NCBI GenBank assembly: GCA_046734455.1
Contig: JBKPRJ010000072.1
Coordinates: 1-25,892, forward strand
DNA from: DATEOR01 sp046734455
GTDB lineage: Bacteria > Actinomycetota > Thermoleophilia > Gaiellales > Gaiellaceae
Reading direction: 5' to 3'
DNA length: 25,892 nt
The stretch's first letter is position 1. The number at the start of each line of letters is the position of its first letter. The translations under genes and the position numbers were made by a program. Below the pieces are notes generated by a model. That model was not told the DNA's origin. It saw only the letters and a program-made list of their open reading frames with translations, and searched no databases. Below are positions 1 to 7,351 of this stretch, one piece after another.

Positions 1-35
1 AAAAGACGGTGCTCCACCCCGCCGATGATGCTCCG

Positions 36-119
36 TGCGTGAGGAACCTGGCGAACCAGGTGGGTGCCCTGCCGGCCTTGCGCAACGCGCGTTACCGGAC
101 GCGGGCTCCCTCTCACGTG
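36..119 (+). ncRNA. Candidate structured RNA (three-way junction), identity unknown
   Basis: The segment folds by eye into a closed three-way junction. The closing stem pairs 36-43 with 112-119 (8 bp, two of them G-U on the plus strand). One arm is the perfect hairpin ACCTGG-CGAA-CCAGGT (46-61). The other arm pairs GGGTGCCC (62-69) with GGGCTCCC (103-110, one mismatch), with CCGG 72-75 against CCGG 95-98 further in. The junction has only two unpaired bases on one side and one on the other. G-U pairs slightly favour the plus strand. It does not match the tmRNA, SRP, RNase P, 5S or cobalamin riboswitch cores as I remember them. No gene follows on the same strand before 896, so a riboswitch for a neighbour is unlikely. 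It could be chance folding of GC-rich DNA. The rest of 1-192 shows no gene. Confidence 0.25.
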
Positions 120-192
120 GTGTTGGTTCTACATGGCGCACGGAGCCACGTACGGGGTCGAGCACGCACCTCCACTGTAGCCGACCGGCCTC

Positions 193-822
193 CTAGTAAA
201 GGCCCTCGCCGCGGGCGTAGCGCTCTGCCCGGGCGCGGTCGTATTCCTGCGCGTCGAGTCCCGGGTCGGCGAGCGAGCGCAGGATCTCGCCGGAGCTTGG
301 GAGCTCCGACCGGTCGATATGCAGCGCTGGATTCCAGAGGTCCGAGCGGATGAGCGCCTTCGCGCACTGCGTGTAGGCCTCCTCGATCGAGACGAGGATG
401 CCGAGACGAGGGGGCGTTCCCTCGACCGCGCTCGGCGCCAGCAATTCGGGGTCGTCGACGACGACCGCCCGACCGTTGACGCGAAACGTGTCGCCGACGC
501 CCGGGATCAGGAAGAGGAGCGCGATGCGGGAGTCGGCGACGAGATTCGTCAGCGTGTCGGCCAGGCGGTTGCCGGGGCGCTCGGGGATGAGCAGGGTCTG
601 CTCGTCGATGATGCGCACGAATCCGGCAGGGTCGCCCCGCGGAGAGACGTCGAGCCCGCCGTCGGGACGTCCCGTCGCGACACAGACGAACGGTGAGCGC
701 TCGACGAACTGGCGCGTGAGGTCGTTCAGACTATTGGCGACCTTTCCGGCCACGAGCTCGCTCGGCGTGCCGATCACCGCGCGCACGCCCGACTCGTCGC
801 GAATCGCACTCCCCTCGCCCAC
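193..822 (-). CDS. Pyridoxamine 5'-phosphate oxidase-fold flavin-binding protein (MSMEG_1061-type)
   Basis: The protein has 209 residues. It carries the split-barrel flavin-binding pattern of the family often labelled MSMEG_1061: an N-terminal IGTPSELVAGKV stretch, then FVCVATGRPDGGLDVSPRGDP, LLIPERPGNRLADTL and LLFLIPGVGDTFRVNGRA. These proteins are cytosolic, probably bind FMN or F420, and have unproven substrates; pyridoxal phosphate synthesis should not be assumed. The GTG at 822 was chosen because family similarity begins a few codons later and because TATCCT on the minus strand (829-834) lies 6 nt before it, suggesting a leaderless mRNA. The open frame runs further upstream, but that part overlaps the divergent signal peptidase gene and looks non-coding. 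Confidence 0.85.
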   Translation of the reverse strand: MGEGSAIRDESGVRAVIGTPSELVAGKVANSLNDLTRQFVERSPFVCVATGRPDGGLDVSPRGDPAGFVRIIDEQTLLIPERPGNRLADTLTNLVADSRIALLFLIPGVGDTFRVNGRAVVVDDPELLAPSAVEGTPPRLGILVSIEEAYTQCAKALIRSDLWNPALHIDRSELPSSGEILRSLADPGLDAQEYDRARAERYARGEGLY

Positions 823-828
823 CCGGCC

Positions 829-834
829 AGGATA
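829..834 (-). promoter_or_regulatory. -10 element TATCCT for a leaderless flavin-protein mRNA
   Basis: TATCCT on the minus strand ends 6 nt before the GTG at 822. The same hexamer and spacing occur before the formimidoyltransferase gene (16299-16304). No convincing -35 box is visible. Confidence 0.5.
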
Positions 835-881
835 CAAGCGTCCCGGGCGCTGGCCGGACGTGGGCGCGGAGCCCTCCTCGC

Positions 882-887
882 TAAGGT
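882..887 (+). promoter_or_regulatory. -10 element TAAGGT for lepB
   Basis: TAAGGT is followed by 8 nt and then the GTG at 896, which fits a leaderless or nearly leaderless transcript. There is no Shine-Dalgarno sequence in between. Confidence 0.45.
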
Positions 888-895
888 GCGTCGAG

Positions 896-1498
896 GTGAC
901 GAACCCGCTCGACCACCTCACGAGCCGCGTGCCCGAACCGTGGCGAAGCGTTCTCGACTGGGTCGTCTCCATCGCAGTCGCGGTCCTGGTCGTCCTCGCG
1001 GTGAAGGTCGAGGTCGCCAACCCGTACCGGGTCCCGAGCGCCTCGATGGAGCCGACGCTCCACTGCGCGCGCCCCGCGGACGGATGCCTGGCGGGCCACT
1101 CCGATCGCGTCGTCGCCAACCGGTTCATCTACCGCTTCCGCGATCCGAAGCGAGGCGAGATCGTCGTGTTCGACGCGCCCGCGAAGACGATGGCGGCCTG
1201 CGGCGAGAGCGGGACGTTCGTCAAGCGCATCGTCGGCCTGCCCGGTGAGGTCGTCTCGGAACGCAACGGGGTCGTCTACATCGACGGCCGTCCCCTCGAC
1301 GAGCCCTATGTCGCCGCTGCAGGTCGAGACCACCGGACGCAGACGTGGCCGCGCGTCCCGCCGGACAGCTACTTCATGATCGGAGACAATCGCAGGCACT
1401 CGTGCGACTCGCGCGAATGGGGCACGGTGGCGCGCGCGGCTCTCATTGGCCCCGTCTTTCTCACCTACTGGCCGCCCGATCGGCTGGGCAGCCCCTAG
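896..1498 (+). CDS. lepB: Signal peptidase I
   Basis: This 200-residue membrane serine protease of family S26 removes signal peptides from exported proteins at the outer face of the membrane. A single N-terminal transmembrane segment covers about residues 22-38. The catalytic serine is S50 in PSASMEPTL and the general-base lysine is K110 in FVKRIVGLPGE. The C-terminal box MIGDNRRHSCDSREWG (about 161-176) is the conserved GDN-x-SxDSR signature. Between boxes B and C two cysteines (C57, C64) lie in a short insert that may form an extracellular disulphide. The GTG start at 896 places the transmembrane segment at the usual distance and follows a TAAGGT box. The gene ends 3 nt from the convergent double-psi barrel gene, so transcription of the two probably meets there. 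Confidence 0.95.
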   Translation: MTNPLDHLTSRVPEPWRSVLDWVVSIAVAVLVVLAVKVEVANPYRVPSASMEPTLHCARPADGCLAGHSDRVVANRFIYRFRDPKRGEIVVFDAPAKTMAACGESGTFVKRIVGLPGEVVSERNGVVYIDGRPLDEPYVAAAGRDHRTQTWPRVPPDSYFMIGDNRRHSCDSREWGTVARAALIGPVFLTYWPPDRLGSP

Positions 1499-1501
1499 CC
1501 G

Positions 1502-1897
1502 CTAGCCCGCAAACCGCCACCGGATCCGATCGCCGTCCGCGACCCCGAGCTGGTCCGCGAGCCTAGGTGTCAGCGCGAATGTCCTCCCCGTCGCGACAGG
1601 CCCTGTCGCGACCACCTCCGTCCGGATCTCCTCGCCGTGCGCGGCGACGACGAGCTTGACTCCGCAGGGGAGCACCGGATGGACGACACCCGACGCGTTC
1701 TTGCCGGCCTGCGAGCACGCCCCGCTGTCCGGATGGGTCACCCAGACGACCGCGGTCTCCCACTCCGGCTGGGAAACAGGCGGTGGTGAGGCCGCGGGAG
1801 ACTCGTCACCCGGCCGGTCGAGCACGACGACGAGGAGGATGGCCAGAAGCGCCGCCCCCGCCAGCGCGGCCTGGCGCTGCAGGGCGGCGAGGGTCAT
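1502..1897 (-). CDS. Membrane-anchored RlpA-like double-psi beta-barrel protein
   Basis: The protein has 131 residues. Residues 8-27 form an uncleaved signal anchor, followed by a Pro/Ser-rich linker (28-45) and a small extracellular domain. The domain reads like an RlpA/expansin-type double-psi barrel: ASGVVHPVLPCGVKLVV, then VVATGPVATGRTFALTPRLADQLGV and a C-terminal DGDRIRWRF strand. The family DRGP motif is replaced by ATGP, so the usual aspartate is missing and peptidoglycan cleavage is doubtful; a binding or structural role is more likely. C61 and C78 could form a disulphide. The ATG at 1897 overlaps the stop of the upstream membrane gene as ATGA, indicating translational coupling. The family call comes from pattern reading only. 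Confidence 0.65.
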   Translation of the reverse strand: MTLAALQRQAALAGAALLAILLVVVLDRPGDESPAASPPPVSQPEWETAVVWVTHPDSGACSQAGKNASGVVHPVLPCGVKLVVAAHGEEIRTEVVATGPVATGRTFALTPRLADQLGVADGDRIRWRFAG

Positions 1898-2748
1898 CGG
1901 CTCGGCTGGCGCTCGAGCAAGCCGCCGAACGACTCCCGCACGAGCGAGTCGAACTCGGTCGGAAGCACGCCGTCCGCATTCGCGAACTGGCGGAGGTGCA
2001 CGAAGAGAAACGCCCATTCGTCGCGGCGCTCGGGATGCTCCTTCGCCTCGGCGCGCGCGAGCCGCTCGAGATCCCAGAGATTCCACTGGCGCGGGGCGTA
2101 GCTTCGCTGCGGCAGTGAGACGACCTGCGTCTCTGCCGGCTGCGGCTCAGGCGCCACGGCGGGCGGCTCCGGAGGAGGCGCCGGAACAGCGCGTAAACGC
2201 TTGCGCCGTGCCCAGCGCGACTGCTGTTCGGCCTCGACCGTACGCTCGGGCCCAGGCGCCGGCGCAGGAGCCCCGGTGACGAGGGGCGGCGGTGTGGGTT
2301 CCGGTTCCGGGTCTGGGTCGGGCCCCGGCGGTTGGGGCTCCCGTTCGGGCTCGGGCGCGGGGGGTTCCGGATCCGGTTCCTGCGTCGGGGGCTCCGGCGC
2401 CGGTGCAGGCGGCTCGGGCTCGACGATGGCTTCCGGTTCCGGTTCCGTCGGCTGCACGATCGTCTGCTCGTGCGGCGGGGTCTCCGCGACCGGCTCGGGC
2501 TCCGGTTCGGGCTCGGCAGGAACGACGGGAGGCGGCACCGGCGCCGTCGCGCCCGTCTCGACCACCGCGACCGGGCCGTGGGCCGAGCGCCAGGCGAGAT
2601 ATTCGAGCGTGGCCGCGATCAGCCAGGCCAGGGCGACGAGAGGAAGCGCGATCGCCAGGCGAAGGTCGGCAAGCCAGACTGCCACCGCGACGAGCGCGAT
2701 GAAGATCATGAGCGCGACGAGGCGCAGAGTCGAGACGATCGGCGGCAC
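1894..2748 (-). CDS. Two-span membrane protein with long Pro/Glu-rich region
   Basis: The protein has 284 residues. Two hydrophobic segments (about 8-28 and 31-52) are followed by a low-complexity segment (about 66-190) dominated by repeated Pro-Glu and Pro-Ala units. The underlying DNA shows imperfect GGTTCCGG-like repeats between 2290 and 2530. A basic patch (WARRKRLR) follows, and a compact C-terminal domain (about 217-284) contains YAPRQWNLWDLERLAR and DEWAFLFVHLRQFANADGVLPTEFDSLV. The C-terminal module looks cytosolic and conserved, while the P/E region resembles a flexible or wall-spanning linker. The function is not recognised. It starts at GTG 18 nt after the coiled-coil gene and overlaps the barrel gene by 4 nt, so the three probably form one transcript connected with the envelope (inference). 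Confidence 0.75.
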   Translation of the reverse strand: MPPIVSTLRLVALMIFIALVAVAVWLADLRLAIALPLVALAWLIAATLEYLAWRSAHGPVAVVETGATAPVPPPVVPAEPEPEPEPVAETPPHEQTIVQPTEPEPEAIVEPEPPAPAPEPPTQEPDPEPPAPEPEREPQPPGPDPDPEPEPTPPPLVTGAPAPAPGPERTVEAEQQSRWARRKRLRAVPAPPPEPPAVAPEPQPAETQVVSLPQRSYAPRQWNLWDLERLARAEAKEHPERRDEWAFLFVHLRQFANADGVLPTEFDSLVRESFGGLLERQPSR

Positions 2749-2766
2749 GCTTCGGTGCCGAAAAGC

Positions 2767-3663
2767 CTACGTGCTCGGGGGGTTCGAGTCCGGCCGCTCC
2801 TCGTCCGCGGCTTCGGCCGCGGCAGAGGGGCTCCCCGGAGAAGACGGCGCTTCGGTGTCCTCCTCGGCGGCCTCTTCCGGCTCGGGCTCGCTGGGCTCCG
2901 GCACCTCGACGGGCGCAGCCGCGGTGACCCCGCTCGGCTTCGGCACGGAGGACTCGGCGGCACGCACGATCGCGTTCACCGCTTCCTGGATCGCCGCCTC
3001 GCCGTGGCCCGCCGCTGAGAGCAGCTGCTCGGCGCCCATGCGCGCGCGCTGGACGATGACGTCGGCCTGCGCACGGGCCCATTCGAGGGTCTGCTCGACC
3101 TCGGCGCGGGCTGCGTTCGTCAGCTCGGTCGCCTGGTGACGGGACTGCTCGAGCAGGCGGTTTCCGCGGGTCTCGGCATCGTGCAGCTCGGAGCTGGAAT
3201 CGCGGTTCGCCTTCGTCAGGATCTCGCGCGCTTCGTTTCGCGCCGCGTTCAGGATCTCGCCGCGCTGGCGCTCGGTCTCCTGGCGGATGCGTGCGATCTC
3301 GGCCTCCCGCTGCTGCAGCTCCATCTGCGACTCGCGGATCTCCACCTCCGCCTTGCCGACCTGCTTGGCAGCCGCTTCCTGCGCGTCGCGCTCGATCGTG
3401 TCGGCGAACTCGGCCGCGGAGCGGATGAGATGCAGCGCGTCCATGCGGACGGCATGGCCGGACGGCTCGGTGATCGCGCTACGCGGAGCGGCCTGCAGGA
3501 CCCGCAGCTGCGCCTGCAGCGCGGTCACGTGCCTGCGGAAAGAATCGAAGGCTTCGCCGACCTTATCGCGGTCGTAGCCCTCGCCTGCGCGCGGCAAGTC
3601 CTCCAGCCGCGGCAGCGACGTAAGGGCAGGGCCTCCCGCGCGACCTGGATCTTGACTCGACAT
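2767..3663 (-). CDS. DivIVA-like coiled-coil protein
   Basis: The protein has 298 residues. Residues 30-55 (GYDRDKVGEAFDSF and following) resemble the N-terminal lipid-binding or dimerisation region of DivIVA/Wag31-type proteins. Residues 85-240 form a long, highly charged Ala/Glu/Arg/Gln-rich coiled coil similar to DivIVA or ATP synthase b-type stalks. The last 55 residues are acidic and rich in Pro, Glu and Ser. The ATG at 3663 is preceded by GGAGG (3674-3678) with 10 nt spacing; an in-frame extension upstream to 3777 would run into aspS and is unlikely. A CATACT box at 3710-3715 could start a separate transcript with a leader of about 40 nt. A polarity, division or scaffold role is inference from the architecture. 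Confidence 0.7.
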   Translation of the reverse strand: MSSQDPGRAGGPALTSLPRLEDLPRAGEGYDRDKVGEAFDSFRRHVTALQAQLRVLQAAPRSAITEPSGHAVRMDALHLIRSAAEFADTIERDAQEAAAKQVGKAEVEIRESQMELQQREAEIARIRQETERQRGEILNAARNEAREILTKANRDSSSELHDAETRGNRLLEQSRHQATELTNAARAEVEQTLEWARAQADVIVQRARMGAEQLLSAAGHGEAAIQEAVNAIVRAAESSVPKPSGVTAAAPVEVPEPSEPEPEEAAEEDTEAPSSPGSPSAAAEAADEERPDSNPPST

Positions 3664-3673
3664 CTGCTCTACG

Positions 3674-3715
3674 CCTCCACTCCCCCGTGCACCACGGGTC
3701 TCGCCAGAAAGTATG
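3674..3715 (-). promoter_or_regulatory. Internal promoter and Shine-Dalgarno for the coiled-coil gene
   Basis: On the minus strand, CATACT (3710-3715) lies just beyond the aspS stop and GGAGG (3674-3678) lies 10 nt before the ATG at 3663. This is one of the few genes here with a clear Shine-Dalgarno and a true leader. Confidence 0.35.
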
Positions 3716-3721
3716 ACTAGC

Positions 3722-5485
3722 TCATCGGCCGGTGGGCCCGCTTTCTTGACGGGCTTCTGGCCTGAGCTGAATTCCAAGCTCCCGCAGCTGTTCCTCTTCG
3801 ACGTCCGACGGCGCGCCGCTCATCGGATCGACCCCTGCCTGATTCTTCGGGAAGGCGATCACGTCGCGCAGATTGGGCTCCTTGGCGAGCACCATCATCA
3901 TCCGGTCAATCCCGAACGCGATCCCGCCGTGCGGCGGCGCGCCCATCGCCAGCGCATCGAGAAGGAAGCCGAACTTCGTCCGCTGCTGCCCCGCCGACAG
4001 CTGGAGGAGCGAGAAGACGCGCGCCTGGATCGAGGCCTCGTGGATCCTGAACGAGCCGCCGCCCAGCTCCTGCCCGTTGCCGATGAGGTCGTAGGCGTGG
4101 GCGAGCGCGGCCGCCGGATCCTGGTCGAACGTCTCCTCGAAGCCGGGCGCCGGACGGGTGAACGGGTGGTGCACAGCCGCCCAGCGCTCGTCCTCCTCGG
4201 ACCATTCGAACATCGGGAAGTCGGTGATCCAGACCCATTTCCAGGCCTCCTCGTCGATCAGCCCGAGGTCGCGGCCGAGGTGCAGCCGGAGCGCGCCGAG
4301 AACGCGCGAGACCATCCTCGGCTCGTCGGCGGCGAAGAGGACGCTGTAGCCCGGCTCGCACCGGAAATGGGCGAGCTCTTCCTCGGAGAGGAACTTGGCG
4401 ATCGGCGAGCGCACCTCGCCTTCCTCGTCCCAGACGAGGTACGCGAGCCCCTTCGCACCCCACTCCTTCGCGACTTCCTCGAGCCGCTCGAGCTCCGCCC
4501 GCGAGAACGCCTGGGGCACGCGGATGAAGCGCACGCACGGCGCGCCCGCGAAGACGCCGAACTGCGAGGAGCGGGTGATCTCGGTCGCGTCCTCGAGCTC
4601 GAGATCGAAGCGGAGGTCGGGCTTGTCGGAGCCGTAGCGCGCGTCCGCCTCGGCCCACGTGAGGCGCGGGAACGGCGCCTCGAGCTCGACGCCGAGGCAG
4701 TCGCGCCAGACGGTCTGGATCATCGTCTCCATCAGGGCGAAGAGGAACTCCTGGTCCGGGAAGGCCATCTCCACGTCCAGCTGCGTGATCTCCTGCACCC
4801 GGTCGGCGCGCAGGTCCTCGTCACGGAAGCAGCGGGCGATCTGGAAGTAGCGGTCGAACCCTGCGATCACCAGGAGCTGCTTGAGGATCTGCGGCGACTG
4901 CGGCAGCGCGAAGAAGCGGCCGGGCTGGAGGCGGCTCGGAACGATGAAGTCGCGCGCGCCCTCAGGTGTCGGCTTGAAGAGGATCGGCGTCTCGATCTCG
5001 AGGAAGTCTCCGTCCTCCATCGTCCGCCGGATCGCCGAGACCATCGTGCTGCGGAGGCCGATGTTGCGCTGCATCTTCGGGCGGCGCAGGTCGAGCCAGC
5101 GGTAGCGCAGGCGCAGCGTCTCGTCGACTCCCTCCTCGTCGAGCTGGAACGGAAGGGGCGTCGAGGTGGAGACGACCTCCAGCGTGTCGACCTGGAGCTC
5201 GACCTCGCCGGTCGGGATGTTCGGGTTGACTGCCTCGGGCGCGCGGCGAACGACCTCGCCCTCCGCCCGCAGGACGAACTCGTTGCGGATCGCATGCGTC
5301 TTCTTGAAGGCGTCGGGGGACCGCTCCGGATTGAGGACGAGCTGGCAGATGCCGGTGCGGTCGCGGAGGTCGACGAAGACGAGGCCGCCGTGGTCGCGCC
5401 GCGAATCCACCCACCCGGCGAGCGTGAGCCGCTGGCCCACCTGCTCGGGACGCACCTCGCCGCACATGAGGTCACGCCACGTCAC
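3722..5485 (-). CDS. aspS: Aspartate-tRNA ligase
   Basis: The 587-residue class II synthetase charges tRNA-Asp, or tRNA-Asp and tRNA-Asn if non-discriminating, in the cytosol. The length is normal for bacterial AspRS. The N-terminal OB-fold anticodon-binding domain includes LAGWVDSRRDHGGLVFVDLRD (about 22-42). Class II motif 2 is FDRYFQIARCFRDED (210-224), preceded by LPQSPQILKQ. Motif 3 is HGGIAFGIDRMMM (about 519-531), and a GAD-type insertion lies between. The GTG at 5485 overlaps the hisS stop (GTGA), so translation is probably coupled; the ATG seven codons later is an alternative. In bacteria lacking AsnRS this enzyme feeds the GatCAB route, but that cannot be judged from this window. 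Confidence 0.97.
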   Translation of the reverse strand: MTWRDLMCGEVRPEQVGQRLTLAGWVDSRRDHGGLVFVDLRDRTGICQLVLNPERSPDAFKKTHAIRNEFVLRAEGEVVRRAPEAVNPNIPTGEVELQVDTLEVVSTSTPLPFQLDEEGVDETLRLRYRWLDLRRPKMQRNIGLRSTMVSAIRRTMEDGDFLEIETPILFKPTPEGARDFIVPSRLQPGRFFALPQSPQILKQLLVIAGFDRYFQIARCFRDEDLRADRVQEITQLDVEMAFPDQEFLFALMETMIQTVWRDCLGVELEAPFPRLTWAEADARYGSDKPDLRFDLELEDATEITRSSQFGVFAGAPCVRFIRVPQAFSRAELERLEEVAKEWGAKGLAYLVWDEEGEVRSPIAKFLSEEELAHFRCEPGYSVLFAADEPRMVSRVLGALRLHLGRDLGLIDEEAWKWVWITDFPMFEWSEEDERWAAVHHPFTRPAPGFEETFDQDPAAALAHAYDLIGNGQELGGGSFRIHEASIQARVFSLLQLSAGQQRTKFGFLLDALAMGAPPHGGIAFGIDRMMMVLAKEPNLRDVIAFPKNQAGVDPMSGAPSDVEEEQLRELGIQLRPEARQESGPTGR

Positions 5486-6675
5486 GCAGTCACCTCGGAG
5501 AGATCCGTGTCCGCGCCGACGACGACCACCCGCTCGGCCCCGAGGCGTCCCGCCTGCGTGCGCTGGCCCTTGACGGAGCGACCCGCGTAGTCGGTCTGCG
5601 CGCGGACGCCGCCCGCGCGCAGCTCGGCGACCTTGGCGAGCACCGCGGCCCGGTCCGCGCCGTCCTCGCAGATGAAGAAGACGTCCACGCCTTCCTCCGC
5701 CTGCGGCTCGACACCTGCTTCCTCCAGCGCGAGCAAGAGGCGCTCGATGCCCGCGCCGAAGCCGACCCCTGGCGTGGGCGGCCCGCCAAGCGCCTCGGCG
5801 AGGCCGTCATAGCGGCCGCCGCCGGAGAGCGTGCTCTGCGATCCGCCCTCGGGGCCAACGAACTCCCAGGTCGTCCGCGTGTAGTAGTCCAGCCCGCGGA
5901 CGAGCGTCGGCACGAGCTCGTAGCGGACGCCGGAGGCGTCGAGGTAGCGGCGCACGTCGGCGAAGTGCTCCCGGCACGCGGCGCAGAGAGAGTCCCCGAT
6001 CGTCGGCGCCTGCCGCAGGATCTCCCGCACGACCGGCGGCTTCGCGGCGATGTTGTCGAGCGCGCGAAGCGGGTTGCGCGCAGCCTGCTCCCTCGTCGCC
6101 TCGTCCAGCTCGTCCGCGTGCTCATCGAGCCACGGGCGCAAACGCTCGAGATAGGCAGGGCGGCACTTGGCGTCCCCGATCGAGTTCAGCTCGAGCCGGT
6201 ACTGCGTCACACCGAGCCGCTGGACGAGCGTGTCGTAGAGCTGGATCACCTCCGCATCCAGGGCAGGATCCTCCGAGCCGATCGCCTCGACGTCGAGCTG
6301 CCAGTGCTCGCGATAGCGGCCCTTCTGCGGGCGTCCGTAGCGGTAGATGGTCTCGTACGTGTAGAGCTTCTGTGGCTGGGGCTCGCGGTGGAGGCCGTGC
6401 TCGAGGTAGGCGCGCACGATGGGAGCGGTCGCCTCGGCACGCAGCGTGAGCGAGCGCTCGCCGCGGTCCTCGAACGTGTACATCTCCTTCGTGACGACGT
6501 CCGAGCCCTCTCCCGACGTGCGCGCGAAGAGCTCGGTGTCCTCGAACACGGGCGTGTCGATGCGGCGGTAGCCGTACAGGTCGCAGAGCCGTTCGAACTC
6601 CTCGAGCACGTGGCGCCAGCGCGGCTGCTCGGAGGGAAGGATGTCGTGGGTGCCGCGCGGAGCTTCGTACTTCAC
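5482..6675 (-). CDS. hisS: Histidine-tRNA ligase
   Basis: The protein has 397 residues and is a cytosolic class II synthetase attaching histidine to tRNA-His. The N-terminal RGTHDILPSE (7-16), the TLRAEATAPIVRAY stretch (77-90), the motif 2 region YRYGRPQKGRYREHWQLDVE (111-130) and the histidine-specific VRGLDYYTRTTWEF (259-272) are all present. Motif 3 is FGAGIERLLLAL (306-317), and the C-terminal anticodon-binding domain ends at VVVVGADTDLSEVTA. The length fits the family, slightly short. It starts at GTG 6675, overlapping the metallo-hydrolase stop by 4 nt, and itself overlaps aspS by 4 nt. The adjacent hisS-aspS order is common in bacteria. Confidence 0.97.
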   Translation of the reverse strand: MKYEAPRGTHDILPSEQPRWRHVLEEFERLCDLYGYRRIDTPVFEDTELFARTSGEGSDVVTKEMYTFEDRGERSLTLRAEATAPIVRAYLEHGLHREPQPQKLYTYETIYRYGRPQKGRYREHWQLDVEAIGSEDPALDAEVIQLYDTLVQRLGVTQYRLELNSIGDAKCRPAYLERLRPWLDEHADELDEATREQAARNPLRALDNIAAKPPVVREILRQAPTIGDSLCAACREHFADVRRYLDASGVRYELVPTLVRGLDYYTRTTWEFVGPEGGSQSTLSGGGRYDGLAEALGGPPTPGVGFGAGIERLLLALEEAGVEPQAEEGVDVFFICEDGADRAAVLAKVAELRAGGVRAQTDYAGRSVKGQRTQAGRLGAERVVVVGADTDLSEVTA

Positions 6676-7307
6676 GCGCGGAGCTCTGCGAGGAAGGGGT
6701 TGCGCGCCAGCTCGTCCCCGAGCGTCGTCGGCGGGCCGTGTCCGGAATAGACGACGGTCTCCGGCGGAAACCGCTCGAGCAGCAGGCGGATGGAGTCGAG
6801 CAGTGTGTTCCAGTCGCCGTCCGGGCGATCAGTCCGGCCGACCGAGCCCGCGAAGAGGACATCGCCCGAGAAAAGCGAGCCGTCGGAGTAGAAGGCGAGG
6901 TGACCCGAGAGATGGCCCGGGACGCGCAGGGTCTCGAGGTCGATGCCGGCCAGGTCGAGCCGCTCGTCCCCCTGGAGGAGCACGTCAGGCGTGAACTCCT
7001 CGAACGTCACGCCCGCCTCGGGGTAGAGCTCGTTGATGCGCTGAGCGCGCTCGCTGTCGACCTGCGCCATGTAGACGGGGGCCTCGGTCGCCCGCTGGAG
7101 CTCGGCGACGCCGCCGATGTGGTCGATGTCGGCATGCGTGATGAGGATCGCGGCGCAGCGCGCCCCCGCAAGCCCCTCCTCGATGCGCGCCGTCTCGCCC
7201 GGCCAGCCGGGATCGACGACGACAGCTTCGTCCCCGCCCGGGCGGCGGGCGACGTAGCAATTCATGCCGAACGGGCTCAGCTCCAGCCGTGTGACGTCGA
7301 GAGCCAT
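6672..7307 (-). CDS. Metallo-beta-lactamase-fold hydrolase (glyoxalase II-like)
   Basis: The protein has 211 residues with a complete metallo-beta-lactamase fold. The metal site motif is THADIDHIGG (57-66), so the canonical HxHxDH reads HxDxDH. Further ligands lie in VPGHLSGHLAFYS, SGDVLF and VYSGHGPPTTLGDE. Family members hydrolyse thioesters such as S-lactoylglutathione analogues or other small substrates; with no glutathione in most actinomycetes, a mycothiol or other thiol substrate is possible but unproven. The ATG at 7307 follows a TAGACT box by 9 nt, suggesting that this gene heads the operon with hisS and aspS. The 4-nt GTGA overlap with hisS supports cotranscription. It diverges from the cupin gene. 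Confidence 0.88.
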   Translation of the reverse strand: MALDVTRLELSPFGMNCYVARRPGGDEAVVVDPGWPGETARIEEGLAGARCAAILITHADIDHIGGVAELQRATEAPVYMAQVDSERAQRINELYPEAGVTFEEFTPDVLLQGDERLDLAGIDLETLRVPGHLSGHLAFYSDGSLFSGDVLFAGSVGRTDRPDGDWNTLLDSIRLLLERFPPETVVYSGHGPPTTLGDELARNPFLAELRA

Positions 7308-7316
7308 CGGCCGGTG

Positions 7317-7322
7317 AGTCTA
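7317..7322 (-). promoter_or_regulatory. -10 element TAGACT for the hydrolase-hisS-aspS operon
   Basis: TAGACT on the minus strand ends 9 nt before the ATG at 7307. The identical hexamer precedes hutH and the phage-type HTH gene at comparable distance. Confidence 0.5.
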
Positions 7323-7337
7323 ACGGGGCACCCCGGT

Positions 7338-7343
7338 TACACT
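7338..7343 (+). promoter_or_regulatory. -10 element TACACT for the cupin gene
   Basis: TACACT is separated by 8 nt from the ATG at 7352, with no Shine-Dalgarno between. It lies 15 bp from the divergent TAGACT box. Confidence 0.5.
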
Positions 7344-7351
7344 GGCGCGCG

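Noticed and set aside
36..119. Cobalamin riboswitch
   Set aside because: GGAACCTGG...CCAGG looks vaguely like its core, but the B12-box sequence is absent and no B12 gene follows.
2201..3139. A Gly/Ser-rich plus-strand frame with repeated GSGSG units
   Set aside because: It is the antisense reading of the Pro/Glu-rich membrane protein; its repeats come from that protein's PE codons.
3713..5590. A 625-codon plus-strand open frame
   Set aside because: It is antisense to aspS, has an Arg/Glu/Ala-skewed composition, and is the usual mirror of a high-GC gene. The minus strand has all AspRS motifs.
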